DNA of 64,000 nucleotides from Parietaria judaica (taxonomy: Eukaryota > Streptophyta > Magnoliopsida > Rosales > Urticaceae): NCBI GenBank assembly GCA_954871525.1, contig OX940862.1, forward strand, positions 10,002,501 through 10,066,500, read 5' to 3'. Shown piece after piece: positions 38,880 through 52,140 of the stretch. Positions within the stretch are counted from its first letter, which is position 1; every line of letters begins with the position of its first letter. The notes beneath the pieces are model-generated. The model worked only from the letters and a program-made list of their open reading frames with translations. It was not told where the DNA came from and did no database searches. Position numbers and translations under genes: made by a program.

Positions 38880-40193
38880 GGAACGATTTGGATTTCAAAT
38901 TGGAATCGCTATTACGACATCTCAGGGGGCGGCAAGACACCTCTGCGAGAGTCGTGAAATTGCACGATCCGCTCAAAACCGAGGTATAATAATAAAGCAT
39001 AAGCAGTGGTCTTGAAGAAGGTTCGGTGCATAGAAAGTATATTAGGTCCCCTAATTTTTGTTGCTACTTTGCGTTGGTGCTGTCGTATAATCGGTGTTGT
39101 AGTGAAGAAGGGGAGGATTAAGAAGGCATAAGTTTCCGCAAATTTTGCTTGTTTTGGTAGGGGTTTCTGTCGTGTTTTTTAGTAGTAAATGTAGGCGAGA
39201 GGTTGATGTACTAGTACGAGACTGTTTTGGTGTACTCTCTTGCTGTATTTGTAAACATATAAAAAACACAAGTCTTGCTTGTCAAATTTCAATGCCCATA
39301 CAATATTACTTGCTATCAATATTATGATGATCAAATTTACTTAAATTATGTGCTTGAATCACTAGGGAAACAGAAGATGGTGTAAGTACGTTTTTTAGTC
39401 TCGGTTTTACTCTTGGAGCAATATCAACTTGATTTGAGTTTTAGAATTGAAAACCGAGGATTTCAACCGATTGTTACGAAGACTGTTTGCGATTGAACTC
39501 GCGTCTTAAAAATCGGGATTTGGGAATAGGCTTTGTGGTTGTGTGAAAAGTTCCATATGAAACTTTTAAGTTTTATCCCTTGGCCAGTTGGCCTATGTTT
39601 TTTTTTTCAATGATATTAGACTTTTTTTGCGTGCAAGAAAATGAGCTCATTTTTGCTTTGATTGTTTTGTCTTTTATGGATAATATACATAAACCTTAAA
39701 ACTATAAGTTTAAATTAAATAAAACACTTTAGTAATGATCCTTAAAAAGCAATTAAGAATGCTCGTTTTTTTTTTTTTGTAAATTCGTACTTAATTAATC
39801 AGTTGTTATTTTTTATGGATTTTGGTAACAATTATGGATCTCGAATTCGGTTTTCCTTAAAAATCTTACTATTCAATAATCGACCGCGACGACTTTGAGG
39901 GTTTTTTTTTTTTTTTTTTCTTCTGTTTTGGGTGTTTTTGTTTCTTAAAACTTGCAGTTGTTGATGGAATTATATTCTAAAATTTCAATAAATAGCACAT
40001 TTGTCCTTGGCTATCGCTGCTAAAAATTAGAATTAAAGGTGCGAAGTGTATAGCATGCAAAATTCAATGGCTAATTGACAATGTCACACGAGTTGACCCG
40101 ACCCGTTTCGTGGACTCTCGGATCGTACCAAATCCATCGTCTTCCTAAAACCCCGAAAAGCCAGAGGGTTTAAGGGACAAGAGAGAACCAGAG
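38880..40193. other. NUP1 3' flank and intergenic DNA
   Basis: The NUP1 3' UTR probably reaches about 39330 (T/G-rich with AATATTA-type signals). The remainder is AT-rich with T runs and no recognised gene. The last 60 bases are the short leader of the next gene. Confidence 0.5.
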
Positions 40194-41701
40194 ATGTGGA
40201 AGAAGGCCTTAAACTACGCACTCCACAACCACCGATGGCGCACGATAGCTCTCCGCCGCTCTTCCTCCTTATCCAACGCCGTCGATTCCACCATTCTCCG
40301 CTCCCTCAAAGATCACTACCTCGAAGCCACCAAAACCTGCTCTCCTCCTGTCCGTACACACATATCCATGTACATATACATTCACAATCACATATATATG
40401 TATATATGTAACTTGATTAGGTTTTCGATTTTTGGTCGAGCAGAAGATGGATCCGCCGGAGCCGTTCGAGGTGGTGAAGGGAGCGATGGAGGGGAATTTG
40501 CCGGTGCTGCGGCGGAGCTACGGCGGCGAGGAGATCAGATTATCGGCGGCGAGGTCAGCCACCGGTTATGGCGATGACGGGGATGATATCGGCGAGGTGG
40601 TGGTTCGCGTCGAGATTTCGAAGCCCACGGAGGATGAGGCCCTGCATTTTCTCTGCGGATTGTACCCCGATGCCTTGGGGATTCACTCCGTCTTCACCCG
40701 CCCCAAGCTCGGGGATGGCGGGTTTTCGGAGTCTCCGGCGATGTGTACAACGGCTTACAATGGCCCGAATTTCAGGTACTGAATTTGCGAAAAATGGCTG
40801 ATTTGAAATGATGGTTAATCATAGCTCGAATCATCCTTGTTCAATTAGGGGAATTCGGTATTTTTGCCTATCTGGTTGGAGATTTGGTGTTAAAATATGG
40901 ATCCCGGAAAAACTTCTAGATCACTTTCATTTTACAGTTGGTGATCCGAATCCGTTTCACTAGCCCAATCAGTTCCGAAGCTTTGTTATGCGATATAAGT
41001 TTGTCGGATATTCGCGACAAAATACCACAAAGTACCTCCTACTCTTAGTGCGCGACGTATTTCAAATTTCATTTTATCGTGGCAAAAGGTCCAAAAAAAC
41101 TAGAAAGGGTTTTACCATAAGAAACCGTTTGATTTTTTGGAACTTTTTCCACGACAAAATTAAATTTGGAACTTACGGCAATATCATTATTGGTTTTTGG
41201 GAAGATTTTCCACGAAAAAAATGGAAATTTGGACTACGCCCCGTACTATAAGGTACTTTGTGCTACTTTTGCCGCAAATATCCCTAAATTCATTTGATAT
41301 TGTTGGGGGCTTGATGGTAAACTCGGAGGAATCGGGGTGTGGGGGCTAGGCCCGGTGGTATGTACCTTTCGGATTAAGGATCTTGGCATAGTGGTTAATT
41401 AGTCATAATCTTGGGTTGTTAGGTGTTATAATTGATTGGTCAATTTAAGTTCTGTTTAGTAATTTGCAAGAGATTTAAGAAAAAGTTAAGCTAACTTGTT
41501 GTTCGTGCGCTTATTTGCAGAGATCTCGACGAGAGAATGAGAGACATGTTCCACAAGTACGTCGAGGAGCGGGGCGTGAACGAGAGTCTCTTTCCGTTTC
41601 TTCAGGTATGGCTCTATGTTAAAGAACGTCGGAAAACCGTGCGCTGGTTCAAATCACTCGGAACGTTTATTCATGTAAAAAAGCCGGCTAAGGATGCCTG
41701 A
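40194..41701 (+). CDS. Mitochondrial glycoprotein family protein (MAM33 / p32-like)
   Basis: Three exons: 40194-40349, 40444-40775, 41521-41701; 222 residues, GT-AG, in frame. The family forms an acidic doughnut-shaped trimer in the mitochondrial matrix and is linked to respiration and mitoribosome/RNA processes. Residues 1-50 (MWKKALNYALHNHRWRTIAL, RRSSS) are basic, hydroxylated and without acid, as in a mitochondrial targeting peptide. The body has VVVRVEISKPTEDEALHFLC, the strand motif AYNGPNF, and the C-terminal signature RDLDERMRDMFHKYVEERGV followed by FLQVWLYVKERRKTVRWFKS and LGTFIHV, typical of the family end. Length fits the family. The stop is in the third exon, so the GT after FLQ is not used. 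Intron 2 (745 bp) carries a 278 bp foldback element. Confidence 0.92.
41006..41283. mobile_element. Foldback MITE in intron 2 of the MAM33-like gene
   Basis: The left arm GGATATTCGCGACAAAATAC and the reverse complement of the right arm GGATATTTGCGGCAAAAGTA match over about 70 bases (also ACAAAGTACCT and CAAATTTC). No clear target duplication was found. Confidence 0.65.
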
Positions 41702-42601
41702 TGGTAAACTGGTTTGGCGGTTTGGAAAATAGACATTTCATACGAGCTATACAATATGTAGCGTGTGATTCGTAGAGTCTTGTTAATTTGCTGTTGTATT
41801 AAAATTTTGGAATCTCAATCTCGTACCGGTAGCCATGATTCCTCTTTCGGTCTTCCCGAACCCCACTCTCTCGCAATCCAAGTGAATCTTTTGTAGAGAG
41901 AAAGATGGAGTGAAAGATAGTGTTTGTAGAGAGATTCTGATAGCGATAGATTCCCAATCGTGTTGTAACAAGAAACAAGATTCGGATAGCGATGAATTCT
42001 CGGGTTCGGTTCTCAATTCTTTCTCCGATCTAATCCGAGATTCGATACCAAAGAAGACATCCTTAATATCATATTGCTATGTATCAGGCTCTCAGCATGA
42101 ATGAGCAGAGTTGTATACTTGCTGTTGAAAATTTGATGTCAAAACAACATTAGGGTTCCTTTCTAAATTCCCATTTGTGCAAATGTTCAAAGCCCACCTC
42201 ACGAGATTTTCAATGATTTAAAGTAACAATAATAAAAAAAAAAAAAAAACCAGAAAAATGGTTTGCTTATTTCTTAGAGTATTCAATATAATAGAAATTC
42301 AAGATCTTGAGTGATCTTCGTTGTGACAAGTCAAAAAACCACGTCCATCAGTTTTTTTTGACATTTTACAAATTCAAAAAAAAAAAAAAATCTATAAATG
42401 AGCCAAGTTGATCAAAAAGGCCCACACAAAGTGACTTTCATATTCATAACAAGCCCCATCAAAAACTTTACAGGCTTTCATACCAAAATTAAATAGATGA
42501 CAATTATTTTTGGATGGTCCAAATTATCAGGGAAAAATAGATCTCAAAATTCGAATTCTAGAAGAATATAGAACCGGAGTTTCGAGTTCCATTTTCCGTG
42601 G
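41702..42601. other. Intergenic DNA
   Basis: No gene recognised. The MAM33-like 3' UTR occupies the first part; short A tracts occur at about 42234 and 42378. Confidence 0.5.
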
Positions 42602-43111
42602 ATAAAAAATAATGAAAATTTGAATTTACAATTCCTTATATTTACGATATTAAAACTGTATACCTTAAAAATGTACAATATACCCGAAATACAAATTTAT
42701 ACAAAGCGGCAAACAGTACTGAAATCCTGTTTTTCAAATTGAAATACGGCAACTGATACTAAAACTCTAAAAAATCGCACCAAATTCGTTATAGTACAAC
42801 CTTATGAATATACCTACATGTTTCTTATCTGTATTATCTAGCCATTTGCTTCTTTTGAATAATAAAAAATTACGAAATTTCTGAATTTACAAATCCTTAT
42901 ATCACGATAATAAATGTGTACAAAAATACCCGAAAACCAAATTTATTATTTAAAAGTGGTAAATAGTTCAAAAAATTGCATTTTCAAAAATTGAAAGACG
43001 GTAATTAGAATTAAAAATCTAAAAATTGCATCTAATTCGCAGTAGTACAACCTTATGAATATAGCTACATGTTTCTTATCTATATGATCTTGCCATTTGG
43101 TTCTTTTGAAT
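42602..43111. repeat. Tandem duplication, about 255 bp x 2
   Basis: Units 42602-42860 and 42861-43111 align with moderate divergence (TAGTACAACCTTATGAATAT and CTACATGTTTCTTATCT are shared). Non-coding. Confidence 0.85.
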
Positions 43112-45766
43112 GATCTTATGTAAGAGAATAAAAATTCAATAAATATATGTCAAACTACTATTGATAAATGTGACACGTGTTAAGCAATTTCAACACTTAT
43201 ACTATTACGTAATTCTTTCTACTTGGTATTGAAAATAACAAAAAAATGAGAAATTTTCTTGGTAACACGTAAGAATTTATTATTATTATTACACGAGTCC
43301 AAATTTTTCTGTTTTCATGAAAAAGAGGCATAAGTTAGGGTTTGACAAAATGCAAAAAGCTTTGAAAGAAAGTGGAAGAATGCACTCTTAGTCTTTGGGA
43401 CCATCCTTGGTGACCCATTTCTTCAAGTTAGTGCCTTCGACTTTTCGTTTACTTATGAAGAAATTTGGACTCAAACATCGTCACAAATTTGATTTTTGAG
43501 ATAGAATTAATGTGGTTCTTACGATTACATGTTCTTGATACTTTAGACTTAGTTTTAACATATTATAAATTTTTGTTATTTTAAATCTTGCCTAACTAGA
43601 AGAATCACCCTAAATTTGGGTAGTTTTACCTTAATTGTGGATAATTATTTGCATTCTTCTTAATTGGGTAGTATAACTGACTCATTTTTAATCAGAATAA
43701 ATATTTTTTGAAAATTCGTTTAACGATAAGTCAAAGATGTTCGAACTTATATGTTTAGTACTACGAACAATATTTTTAAGTTCCGTCATATATTTTTTTT
43801 CTTTAGTGTTACTACCTCGACAAACTTCTAGTCGATAAATGAACCCTAAAGTAGACTAGGTTTACTCTCCTTTAACTATTTAGAGATTACACATTGGTTT
43901 ATATTAATAATCTGCTTTCGGTTTGAAATAGCACTTCTATTATCTCATCACTATTGCAATTACATTGACTAGTGCTTGATAAATAAATAATTATAATGTT
44001 TAATGGAGAGTAAACCTAGTCTAATATTTATAAACTTCTTAGTGCTACCCTATGGCCAATATTAAATGATGACGAACTATTTGATCCTAAAGTAAAACCA
44101 TGCAAAGATACATAATTAATTATTCAGTGGACCATAATAAACAGTGAGTAATTACATCACCAATAATGACATTAAATCCTTCACACCGTTCATTAATTTT
44201 ATTCTGCAAGATTGAAATATAAAGTATAGGGAAATCAAAGAAATTAATTGTATAGAGAACTATGTCATAACTCAAAGTCGTTCCAAAAAATAGTGTACAT
44301 AAAGATGGTATTTATCAATTAAGATTATATTTCATTTTCATGTCCATTTATTTATGATTTAACAAGAGGCAAAGTGGTGATGGTCGGTCACATCATCGTC
44401 ATCAATATTTATCACAATTTTTTTTTCTCACTATTATATGATGATAGTTACCAAAATTCTAAAAAAGGAAATAAAAATTGAGCAATTTCTTTTCTGTGTG
44501 TCCAAATTTTAGGTAGCAATAGAGAACTATAATATGATCCTAGTGCTTTATTAACTATATTTCTGCTATATTATTCAATGGATATATAATATAATATATT
44601 TCTAACTCGTATGATGTGTAAATATCGAGCTCACTCCCAATTTACAATGAAACGATACGAAATAAATGGAATTCAATTTTGATTTTCTCATGTCAAATTC
44701 AAACATTGAGACAAATTCCGGCAATTGCAATGAGTACTGCTTAAGCATTCGACGTTCAAATCGCTCTACCCTCGTCCATATTTCATTTAATTAACTACAA
44801 TTTTTTTGGCTTACGAATATGCAAAATCAATATCAGAGTCGTTATTACCTTTTTCATAGAAGGAAAAAAAAAAGAGTTGAATTAGTTAATAATACCTAAT
44901 AGTTCCTTAATCACTTGATGCCAAATCAAAATCCACCTAACTTGCTTGTTTGTGTTGGTCAAATTATTTTTAGTTGTTTTGAATTTAGGTTAGATCACTT
45001 CTTGAGAATTGTTTTATCCAAGTCTTATCCAGTTGGATTGCCATTAACACTTATATAAAAAATAAATAAAAAATCAACTATCGTGATTGTTTTTGATATA
45101 GTTCAACTTCAAATTAATCATTTCAATATCCAGAAGAGTTAATGATAATTAGGAGAAGTGTTTATGCTATATACAAATTTGCTCATTTAATAATAGGGCC
45201 ACCGGCCACGTAAGTATGTATGATTTAAAAATACTATAAAATGGCAACTACACAATATTGATAGGAATTAATGGTTTATTTAGTAGATGTGATCATGATA
45301 AAAACAAATAAATATATAAGTAGTATAAAATTGGTATATTTGGTGATTTTGTTGGGTTCTTCTTATTGGTATTTGTTGATTTTTCTTCTGGGACCAATTA
45401 TAGTAAGCTATCAAAAGTAAAACCCTAATCAATTTTATTCTATAGCTTCAACTTTGTTTACTATTCATATCAGTGCCATATTTATTGTTTTACTATATTT
45501 TATTGCATACTTCACACATACTTCATTCATTGTTTATTGATTTTGATATATTGTACTTCACACTTAAGGTGATCGGAAATTCTCATGCTTAATTTCCATC
45601 GAATAAAAAATGTTAAAAGGGAGTTTTAGTATTTTATTGAAGAACACGATCACAATTACAATATCTAATAAATAATAATGGCCTTCAAAGTTTAAATAAC
45701 AAACGCAAGATCATAGACCGTTTCTGAGGGAAAAAACTAACATTAATCCTGATAATAGACTCGGTC

Positions 45767-45768
<2 letters not shown>
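43112..45768. other. Gene desert, part 1
   Basis: AT-rich with only short random frames. One inverted repeat pair at 43850-44025 is listed under findings. Confidence 0.5.

Positions 45769-45769
<1 letters not shown>

Positions 45770-45836
<67 letters not shown>
45770..45836. repeat. TA microsatellite
   Basis: About 33 uninterrupted TA units. Long perfect runs like this mutate quickly and are often mis-sized in assemblies. Confidence 0.95.
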
Positions 45837-45837
<1 letters not shown>

Positions 45838-48032
45838 CTCTTAGGCTGATTTTTAATATATAAATGATCAAGGCTTTACAACTAATATTATTCTTTTTCA
45901 AAAAATGTTGTAACAACAATAGTCTGCATACAAGTTTACGAATAGTTGACGATAATAAGTTGTTGTACATTAATTTTTTTATAGTTCAGTTACACATAAA
46001 AGGTAATTAAACTATAAAATTACTTGAACCTCTCAATTTTATTACGACTGAAATTTAGAAAAATTGATCACTGATTTTAGTATGAAATAATAAATATACC
46101 TTCCTTCGAAAAATAAAAAAATAAATAAAAATAATAATTATTTGATACTTCTATATATTATTTTTTTGATGCGACAGTGATACAAAATTGTCTAAACAAT
46201 AAATATATAACGTGCGTGTGCGTCTACATCAAAAAATATTTTAGCAACAATTTGGAGTAATGGACAATTTCAAAGCTAAAGAAAGATTGTGACACTATAT
46301 TTAGCTTTTCACACAATAATATTATATTATTTTTACTTAGTAACTTTTCTCCAATAGTGGTTAATATTTGAGTTAAATATTATTGATTATGATTTGTAAA
46401 TTAAATACAGAGAAAAAAAAAAACATACATGTACATATAACCTAATAGTACTGTTTTTTTATCTGATCGTGCATGAACCTTATTTTTATAATCACTCAAA
46501 CGACAGTGTCACACCTTGTAATATTTTGTAGAAAGAAATACGCATTTGATTTTATATAAACCATCTAATGTATATTTATCTATATAAAATGTTTGTGTTT
46601 GGGCATATGCATTTTTCAAAAGCTGTCTTAATCGTCTAAGGTAATCATGCACGTAATTTTCGTTCGAGTTTATTGTTAATAATAAACTTAATAACAATTG
46701 AAATAAGAATGACATTTCAAGGGCAAGTCTTTGAATATTTCATTAAGTCTACCACGCAATTACAGTGACCTAATGCGTAGTACGTACTTTGTTTTACTAC
46801 TCACAAAAATAATTTATAACAATCACACAATAACGCCGATGATGTTATGTTGTTTTATAGTTTTCAAATATATAGTATTTAGAGAAATATAATTTGAGCC
46901 CTGCATACTATATGACTATATCAACGCACTAAAAGCACCTATGGGAGACTGAGAGAGCGACCCAAATTAAGGTGCTTCCGTCATTGTTCACCGGGCCATA
47001 ATATTATTAATGGACGTACACACTTTATAGTCTTAGCCTCTACTAAACATACCCCTCACTCTCTTTTTTTTTTCTTTTCGAAAATGTTTTGTTAAAAATG
47101 ATAGCAAATTAAACTTCGAGGCAAAGTCTCACTCCCTAAAAAATTTCTTATAGTCTATTTTTTGTTGGATCACCTTAATTGTTATATAATAATTTCTCTT
47201 GCAAAAATGATACATTTACAATTTATTTTCAACACCCTTTTTCTCGCGAACTTCTCTTGCAAAAATGATACATTTACAATTTATTTTCAACACCCTTGTT
47301 CTCGCAAACTTCTCTCGCAAAACTGATCAAATTTTGAGGTTTTCACCTCGAATCTATTATCGTGACTCACATATGTTTTGGATAATGAAAAAGAGATTTT
47401 GACACTCGGTGATGATTGTGCTTAGTGAGAATTTTGATTGCTAATAATTTGATTAACAATCTACCATTATATATTCCCGATTTTACGAATTAATATGCAA
47501 TAATATTTAATCAAATTATAATTTAGGTTTAATTTAAGCTTAATTAGCTATTTAGTACTAATGATAATATAAATTAATTTACGCTTGAGCAATGTATATA
47601 TACGATATGTGTCATTCATATATATTTTCCAATCAATATGTATATTTCAAGATCGAAGGGAATGATTTAGTTGAATAATTTATAATTTTTTTATATAAAA
47701 TTGAAAGAAAAAAAAGTATTCTTTAGATTTTCTTTGATAATATAGGATAGCATTGGTGTTTAATGCACACACGTTTTAATTATTTTATTTTATTTAATGT
47801 GGAAATGTATGTGTTGTCAATGACAGATCTGTCACTTAGCATTCATAACAGCTCACCGTTATTAGTTTGCTTTTCCCAATATGATAATTTTGGATATTTT
47901 TGCACATGTTTTTCATTTTTATTTCAATTTTCCAAATTTTAAATGTGCCACTGAAATAAATAAAAAAACTGCTAATCCCCCTCCCCCCCATTGTTGTCAA
48001 TCGTTTATTTTAGATAAGCCTTAATTTTTGAT
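45837..48032. other. Gene desert, part 2
   Basis: AT-rich, no recognised gene. It contains the 58 bp tandem repeat at 47194-47325. Confidence 0.5.
47194..47325. repeat. 58 bp tandem repeat, 2.3 units
   Basis: Units 47194-47251 and 47252-47309 differ at only two or three bases; a third partial unit follows (TTCTCTCGCAAAACTGA). Confidence 0.9.
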
Positions 48033-48265
48033 GTAGATCGGACTACGGATATTAACGAAGAACGCGTCTTAACGAGATAAAACTGGGTTCTCAAAGCAAA
48101 AGCTTCAATTTCTTTTCAATCAAATCTGTCCAATACAATAAATGACCTGCTCTTATATAGAGCTAGGGTTTAACAAGAAAAGAATAACTAATCCCTTAAA
48201 TCTCTCTAACTAAAATGGAAGAAAATAACTAATTATTAAAATACAATCAATTTTGATAATATCCC
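48033..48265 (-). mobile_element. Possible LTR fragment
   Basis: Read on the minus strand this has a TATA box (CTATATAAGAGC), a leader-like stretch with GAGAACCCAG, and an end ATCCGTAGTCCGATCTACA that fits a retrotransposon LTR terminus. No primer site, internal genes or matching second LTR is visible, and the far boundary is unclear because a SINE sits just beyond it. Confidence 0.35.
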
Positions 48266-48294
48266 TTTATATATATATATTCACGTCAATTTGA

Positions 48295-48420
48295 CAAGAT
48301 GTGCTTGGTCTAGTGGTAACAAGTACATCACTTAAGACAATAGAGGTCTTGAGTTCCAGTCACCATGAAAATAGGAGTGAAATCTAAAGATCCTCATATA
48401 TATATATATATATAAATATA
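48295..48420 (+). mobile_element. tRNA-derived SINE, copy 4
   Basis: Same family as copies 1-3, with TGGTCTAGTGGTAACAAGTA, then GAGTTCCAGTCACC (box B slightly degraded) and the TA tail. Imperfect direct repeats flank it: TCACGTCAATTTGA (48281-48294) and TCCACATCAATTTTGA (48421-48436). Confidence 0.88.
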
Positions 48421-48436
48421 TCCACATCAATTTTGA

Positions 48437-51400
48437 AACGTATTAATTGATCTTTGTGAAGTTTGAGGAATTATAAAATGTCTATTTATATTCTATTTTA
48501 GGTATTGTAATGGTAGATTAATTCGCTAATAATGAATTAGAAGAAATGGACAATTTGTAAAAAATAAAAAATAAAAAATTTAATGTCTTTATAAAATAAA
48601 TAATAATAATTAGCAAATTTTTTTTTAATTATTTATTTATAATTTTAAAAGTAACAAATCAGAAACTTAGTTGTTGATGCCCATACTAAAATTATATTAG
48701 AAATTTGAGATATTATCGATGAGACACACATTTTATTTCATTTTTCTAATGGTGAATTTATATGAAAAATTAGTAGTTTACTGTTTATCTTTATGTTTGA
48801 TGTTTTGTTATGTTCAAATTTTATTTTGTACTTAAACATTTTTTTGAGTCCTGACCGAATTATAATTTGGTATATTTTACACGAGGACCTCCGTCTATTA
48901 CTTAAAAACATTATTCGATAAATTTTATTGTGAGATTCATATTCGAAATGAACATACATATTTTTTTTCTTTTGCAAATTTAAATATCAAGCACAATCCT
49001 CAAAATATTAACTCAAAATTTATGATGGACAATCATATGTATAATTATGCTACCACACAAAGTTAAGTTCTTTTCTTCAATAATTAATATTATGTTTTAG
49101 ATTGGGGATAAGAAGCATAAAAATAACTATATGGACATAATTGTAAGGATATTGTTTTATTTCATCGTTGACAAAAGTATTAGTCAACTTTCTAGCGGTA
49201 CATTCTTTTGCGCACGTGTGGAGCCTCCTGTCCACCCACCCAATTGATCCAATAATTTTTTGTTTTTTAGATGATAACATTTATAAATAGTATTCGTTTT
49301 TTATTTATTTATTATTATTTTCTTGAAATATCCCCATCAATGTGAAAATAGAAAATTTTAACACAACACGAAATTGTGCTATTTATTGAAGTCAACTTAT
49401 ATATTAATAGACTTTGTCCCTTACAAATGCACATTTATTGAATATATTAATACGAAGATATTCGTATAATATTTGAGCGCCTGAAGTAATATTCACGTGC
49501 TTTTCTGTCATTTTAATCATTTATTTATAGGTGTAATATCAACAGATATATAGAGTTGCATGATAATAAATACGTGGTATAAATAATATATACTTGATTT
49601 TTTTTTACAGAAAATTAGAAACTACTATTATTTTTCAAAAGCTGTCCATTTAATTAATATGAAGTTTATGTTCATAGCCTCGTAGGAAGAACTTCTTTTA
49701 TGTTCATAGGAAAGACGAATGGTACTAATTATACATTAGAAACATAATTTAGACTAAAAAAATCTGTTATGATCATACTAAGACCTTTTATTTATGTTCA
49801 TAGGAAAAACTTTCATCATTTTCATTTTTCATAAAAATCTTGTTGGATTGTGAAGTCCAATTGATTGAAATAGATATGAAGACCCGACACAAGGCAATCA
49901 AATAGTTTATTTGCATCTCTCGAGCTTTAATTTCGTGTATGGGCTTGACGGCTTGCGACCAACATTGCTCGATGTACTGCAGCTCAAAGAAGATAGAGAG
50001 ATTGTTGGAATTTTCATTAAACTTTGATTGAGTGATATAGTGAAGAAGATTCGAAAACGACAAATGAACGCACTCCACATTGGAAACGATCGAAAACTGA
50101 TAAAATTCTCGATATTGTTGATCAGCCCAATATTGTGATTTTTATTTTATTTTCGATTCGATGATATAAGTGAAAATTATCTATAAAAAAAATATGGTGC
50201 AAGGTTTTTTTTTTTTTTGAACCAAAGTCCTGTATATAAAAAATGGAATTTAGGTCATCTTTTATGGTGGTAGAGCTTTCAACTGCAAATAATAATTAAA
50301 AATGCACTTTAACAAAAGTATTAAATAAAACAATAAAAGTCCTAATTAGACTTCGCAAGCAAACCTAACCACCCTACACTGATCTTTTTTAAATGGCAAT
50401 AAAAATATATTAATTACTTGAATTGAGGATAAGTATTAAATAAATGCTTAACAAAATACCAGAATTCCGTTTGTATTTTCAGGAAAAAATCAAACTCTCT
50501 TTAATTACTTGTTGAATGAATCGATCGAGTTTAATGCTTGATAAAGAATTTAATATCTGTAATGGGATTTGGGAAAATCCCTTTCTTCATTGTGATTTAA
50601 TTTTCTTTATATGATGAGAGATGGGATTTTTTTATGTGATATGACAAAAATAGACCAGCAAGTAGCAACCATATTAATTTTCAGTTTTCTGTAATTAAAT
50701 TATGTAAAAAACTATACGCGTACACTTTATAAAAAAAATTGATATTTAAACAAATAATAATAATAAAAAAGATACCTTCGAATAATCATCAATTTCATAA
50801 TAAAACAGCAATTAGTTTTCGTTTTGCTATTTAGGGTTAAAGTAATTATAAGCAACGTTTACGCGTTAAATCTAATTTGATTCATTATATTAGGAGATGT
50901 TAACAAAAAAAACTAAAGGTAGTTGACAAATTTACTAACTTTGAATTAGTTTTTGTTAATGTTATAAAATTTAAGTTTTTCTCATATATATATATATATA
51001 TATATATATTAATTGCTGTATTCAGTCAAGTCAAACACCTCAAACATAAAAAATACTATTCATCATGAAGCAATCATAAAAATGTTAGTTTACCATTTAA
51101 TTAAAATATTACCTGCTTATCACAAAGCAAAATGAGAATTAGATAACATAATATATGATTTATAAAATCACTAGTTTGATAGGTTATTATGATGATAAAT
51201 CGATAATTGCTTGTTGAATAAATATTATTGTTCGAATAAAATGATGGGTGAAGAACACAAGGAATAGATTACATAAAGAATCGCATAAGGAACTGAAAAA
51301 GGATAAGCATATTTTCGTATATGTATATACTCTTAATCACCAATTATTTTACCTAATCAAATGATTAATGCCAATCCAAATTCACAGGATTCCTTGAATC

Positions 51401-52131
51401 AATTCTATTCGTAAAATCAATACGCCCTTAAATAATATAAAATAAATCAATTATATTCCTAAAATCAATTCATAGGCATGACTATACTACCAAATTATAG
51501 TTGCTAGGGCCGAAACTTTTCTACCCGGTTTGAAGACTCGTTCCTTTACGGGATTAAAGATCTTTTTTTTGGAAATGATAAAATAGGAACTTATATTTAC
51601 CGTGTTCAAGATTGGCTTTAACAATCAGTAAAGCGAAACAGTATATAGTGAGTCCACCAGGCCCCGCCCTGACATAGGCAAGTTAGCCTAGCGCTTCGGG
51701 ATCTGAAATTTAAGGATTCTATTTTTTTACATATATTATGTTATATTAAATTAAATATGAAACACGACTAACTCAGGACTGGCCTTGAGTCCACCTTCTA
51801 TGAGATTAAAGCTTTCTTTTTTAATGATGCTGGTCCTCGTTACCGAAGAGCCAGTTTTAGTTAAACTAGTTCAATCTCAATCACCAAAAAATTGCTTTAC
51901 AGAAGTAATGATACCGTATTTTGATCGACATGGGCATCGAGACCAAAAATTAGGGTTGCGTCCCCTCCAATTGCTTAACATGTGCAACGGTCGGGATTCA
52001 GCTGCCACTGGCCTTATCCCGACTCATCGAGGATTTCTCGAGATTCAGGAACCCGAGCCCAAAGACTCCACCGAGAGGCCGAGACAAGTTTTTTTATTTT
52101 AATTTTATTTCTGTATAAATATAATTTCATT
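48437..52131. other. Gene desert, part 3
   Basis: AT-rich DNA with no recognised gene. A TA run lies at about 50985-51009. 51490-51720 and 51785-52100 have more balanced composition and an open frame of 105 codons, but its translation matches no family I know. Confidence 0.45.
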
Positions 52132-52140
52132 TATTTAATA

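Noticed and set aside
40350..40443. Read-through of exon 1 of the MAM33-like gene as one continuous 127-codon protein
   Set aside because: The continuation into TA-rich DNA (VRTHISMYIYIHNHIYM) is intron sequence; splicing to 40444 restores the family frame.
43310..43430. A possible miRNA precursor near GAAAGAAAGTGGAAG
   Set aside because: I could not find a complementary arm within a plausible distance.
49788..50078. Minus-strand open frame of 96 codons in the gene desert
   Set aside because: The translation looked faintly protein-like, but no family was recognised and no neighbouring exon or promoter supports it.
51785..52102. Open frame of 105 codons
   Set aside because: No recognisable domain, splice context or codon bias; left as unassigned in the intergenic entry.
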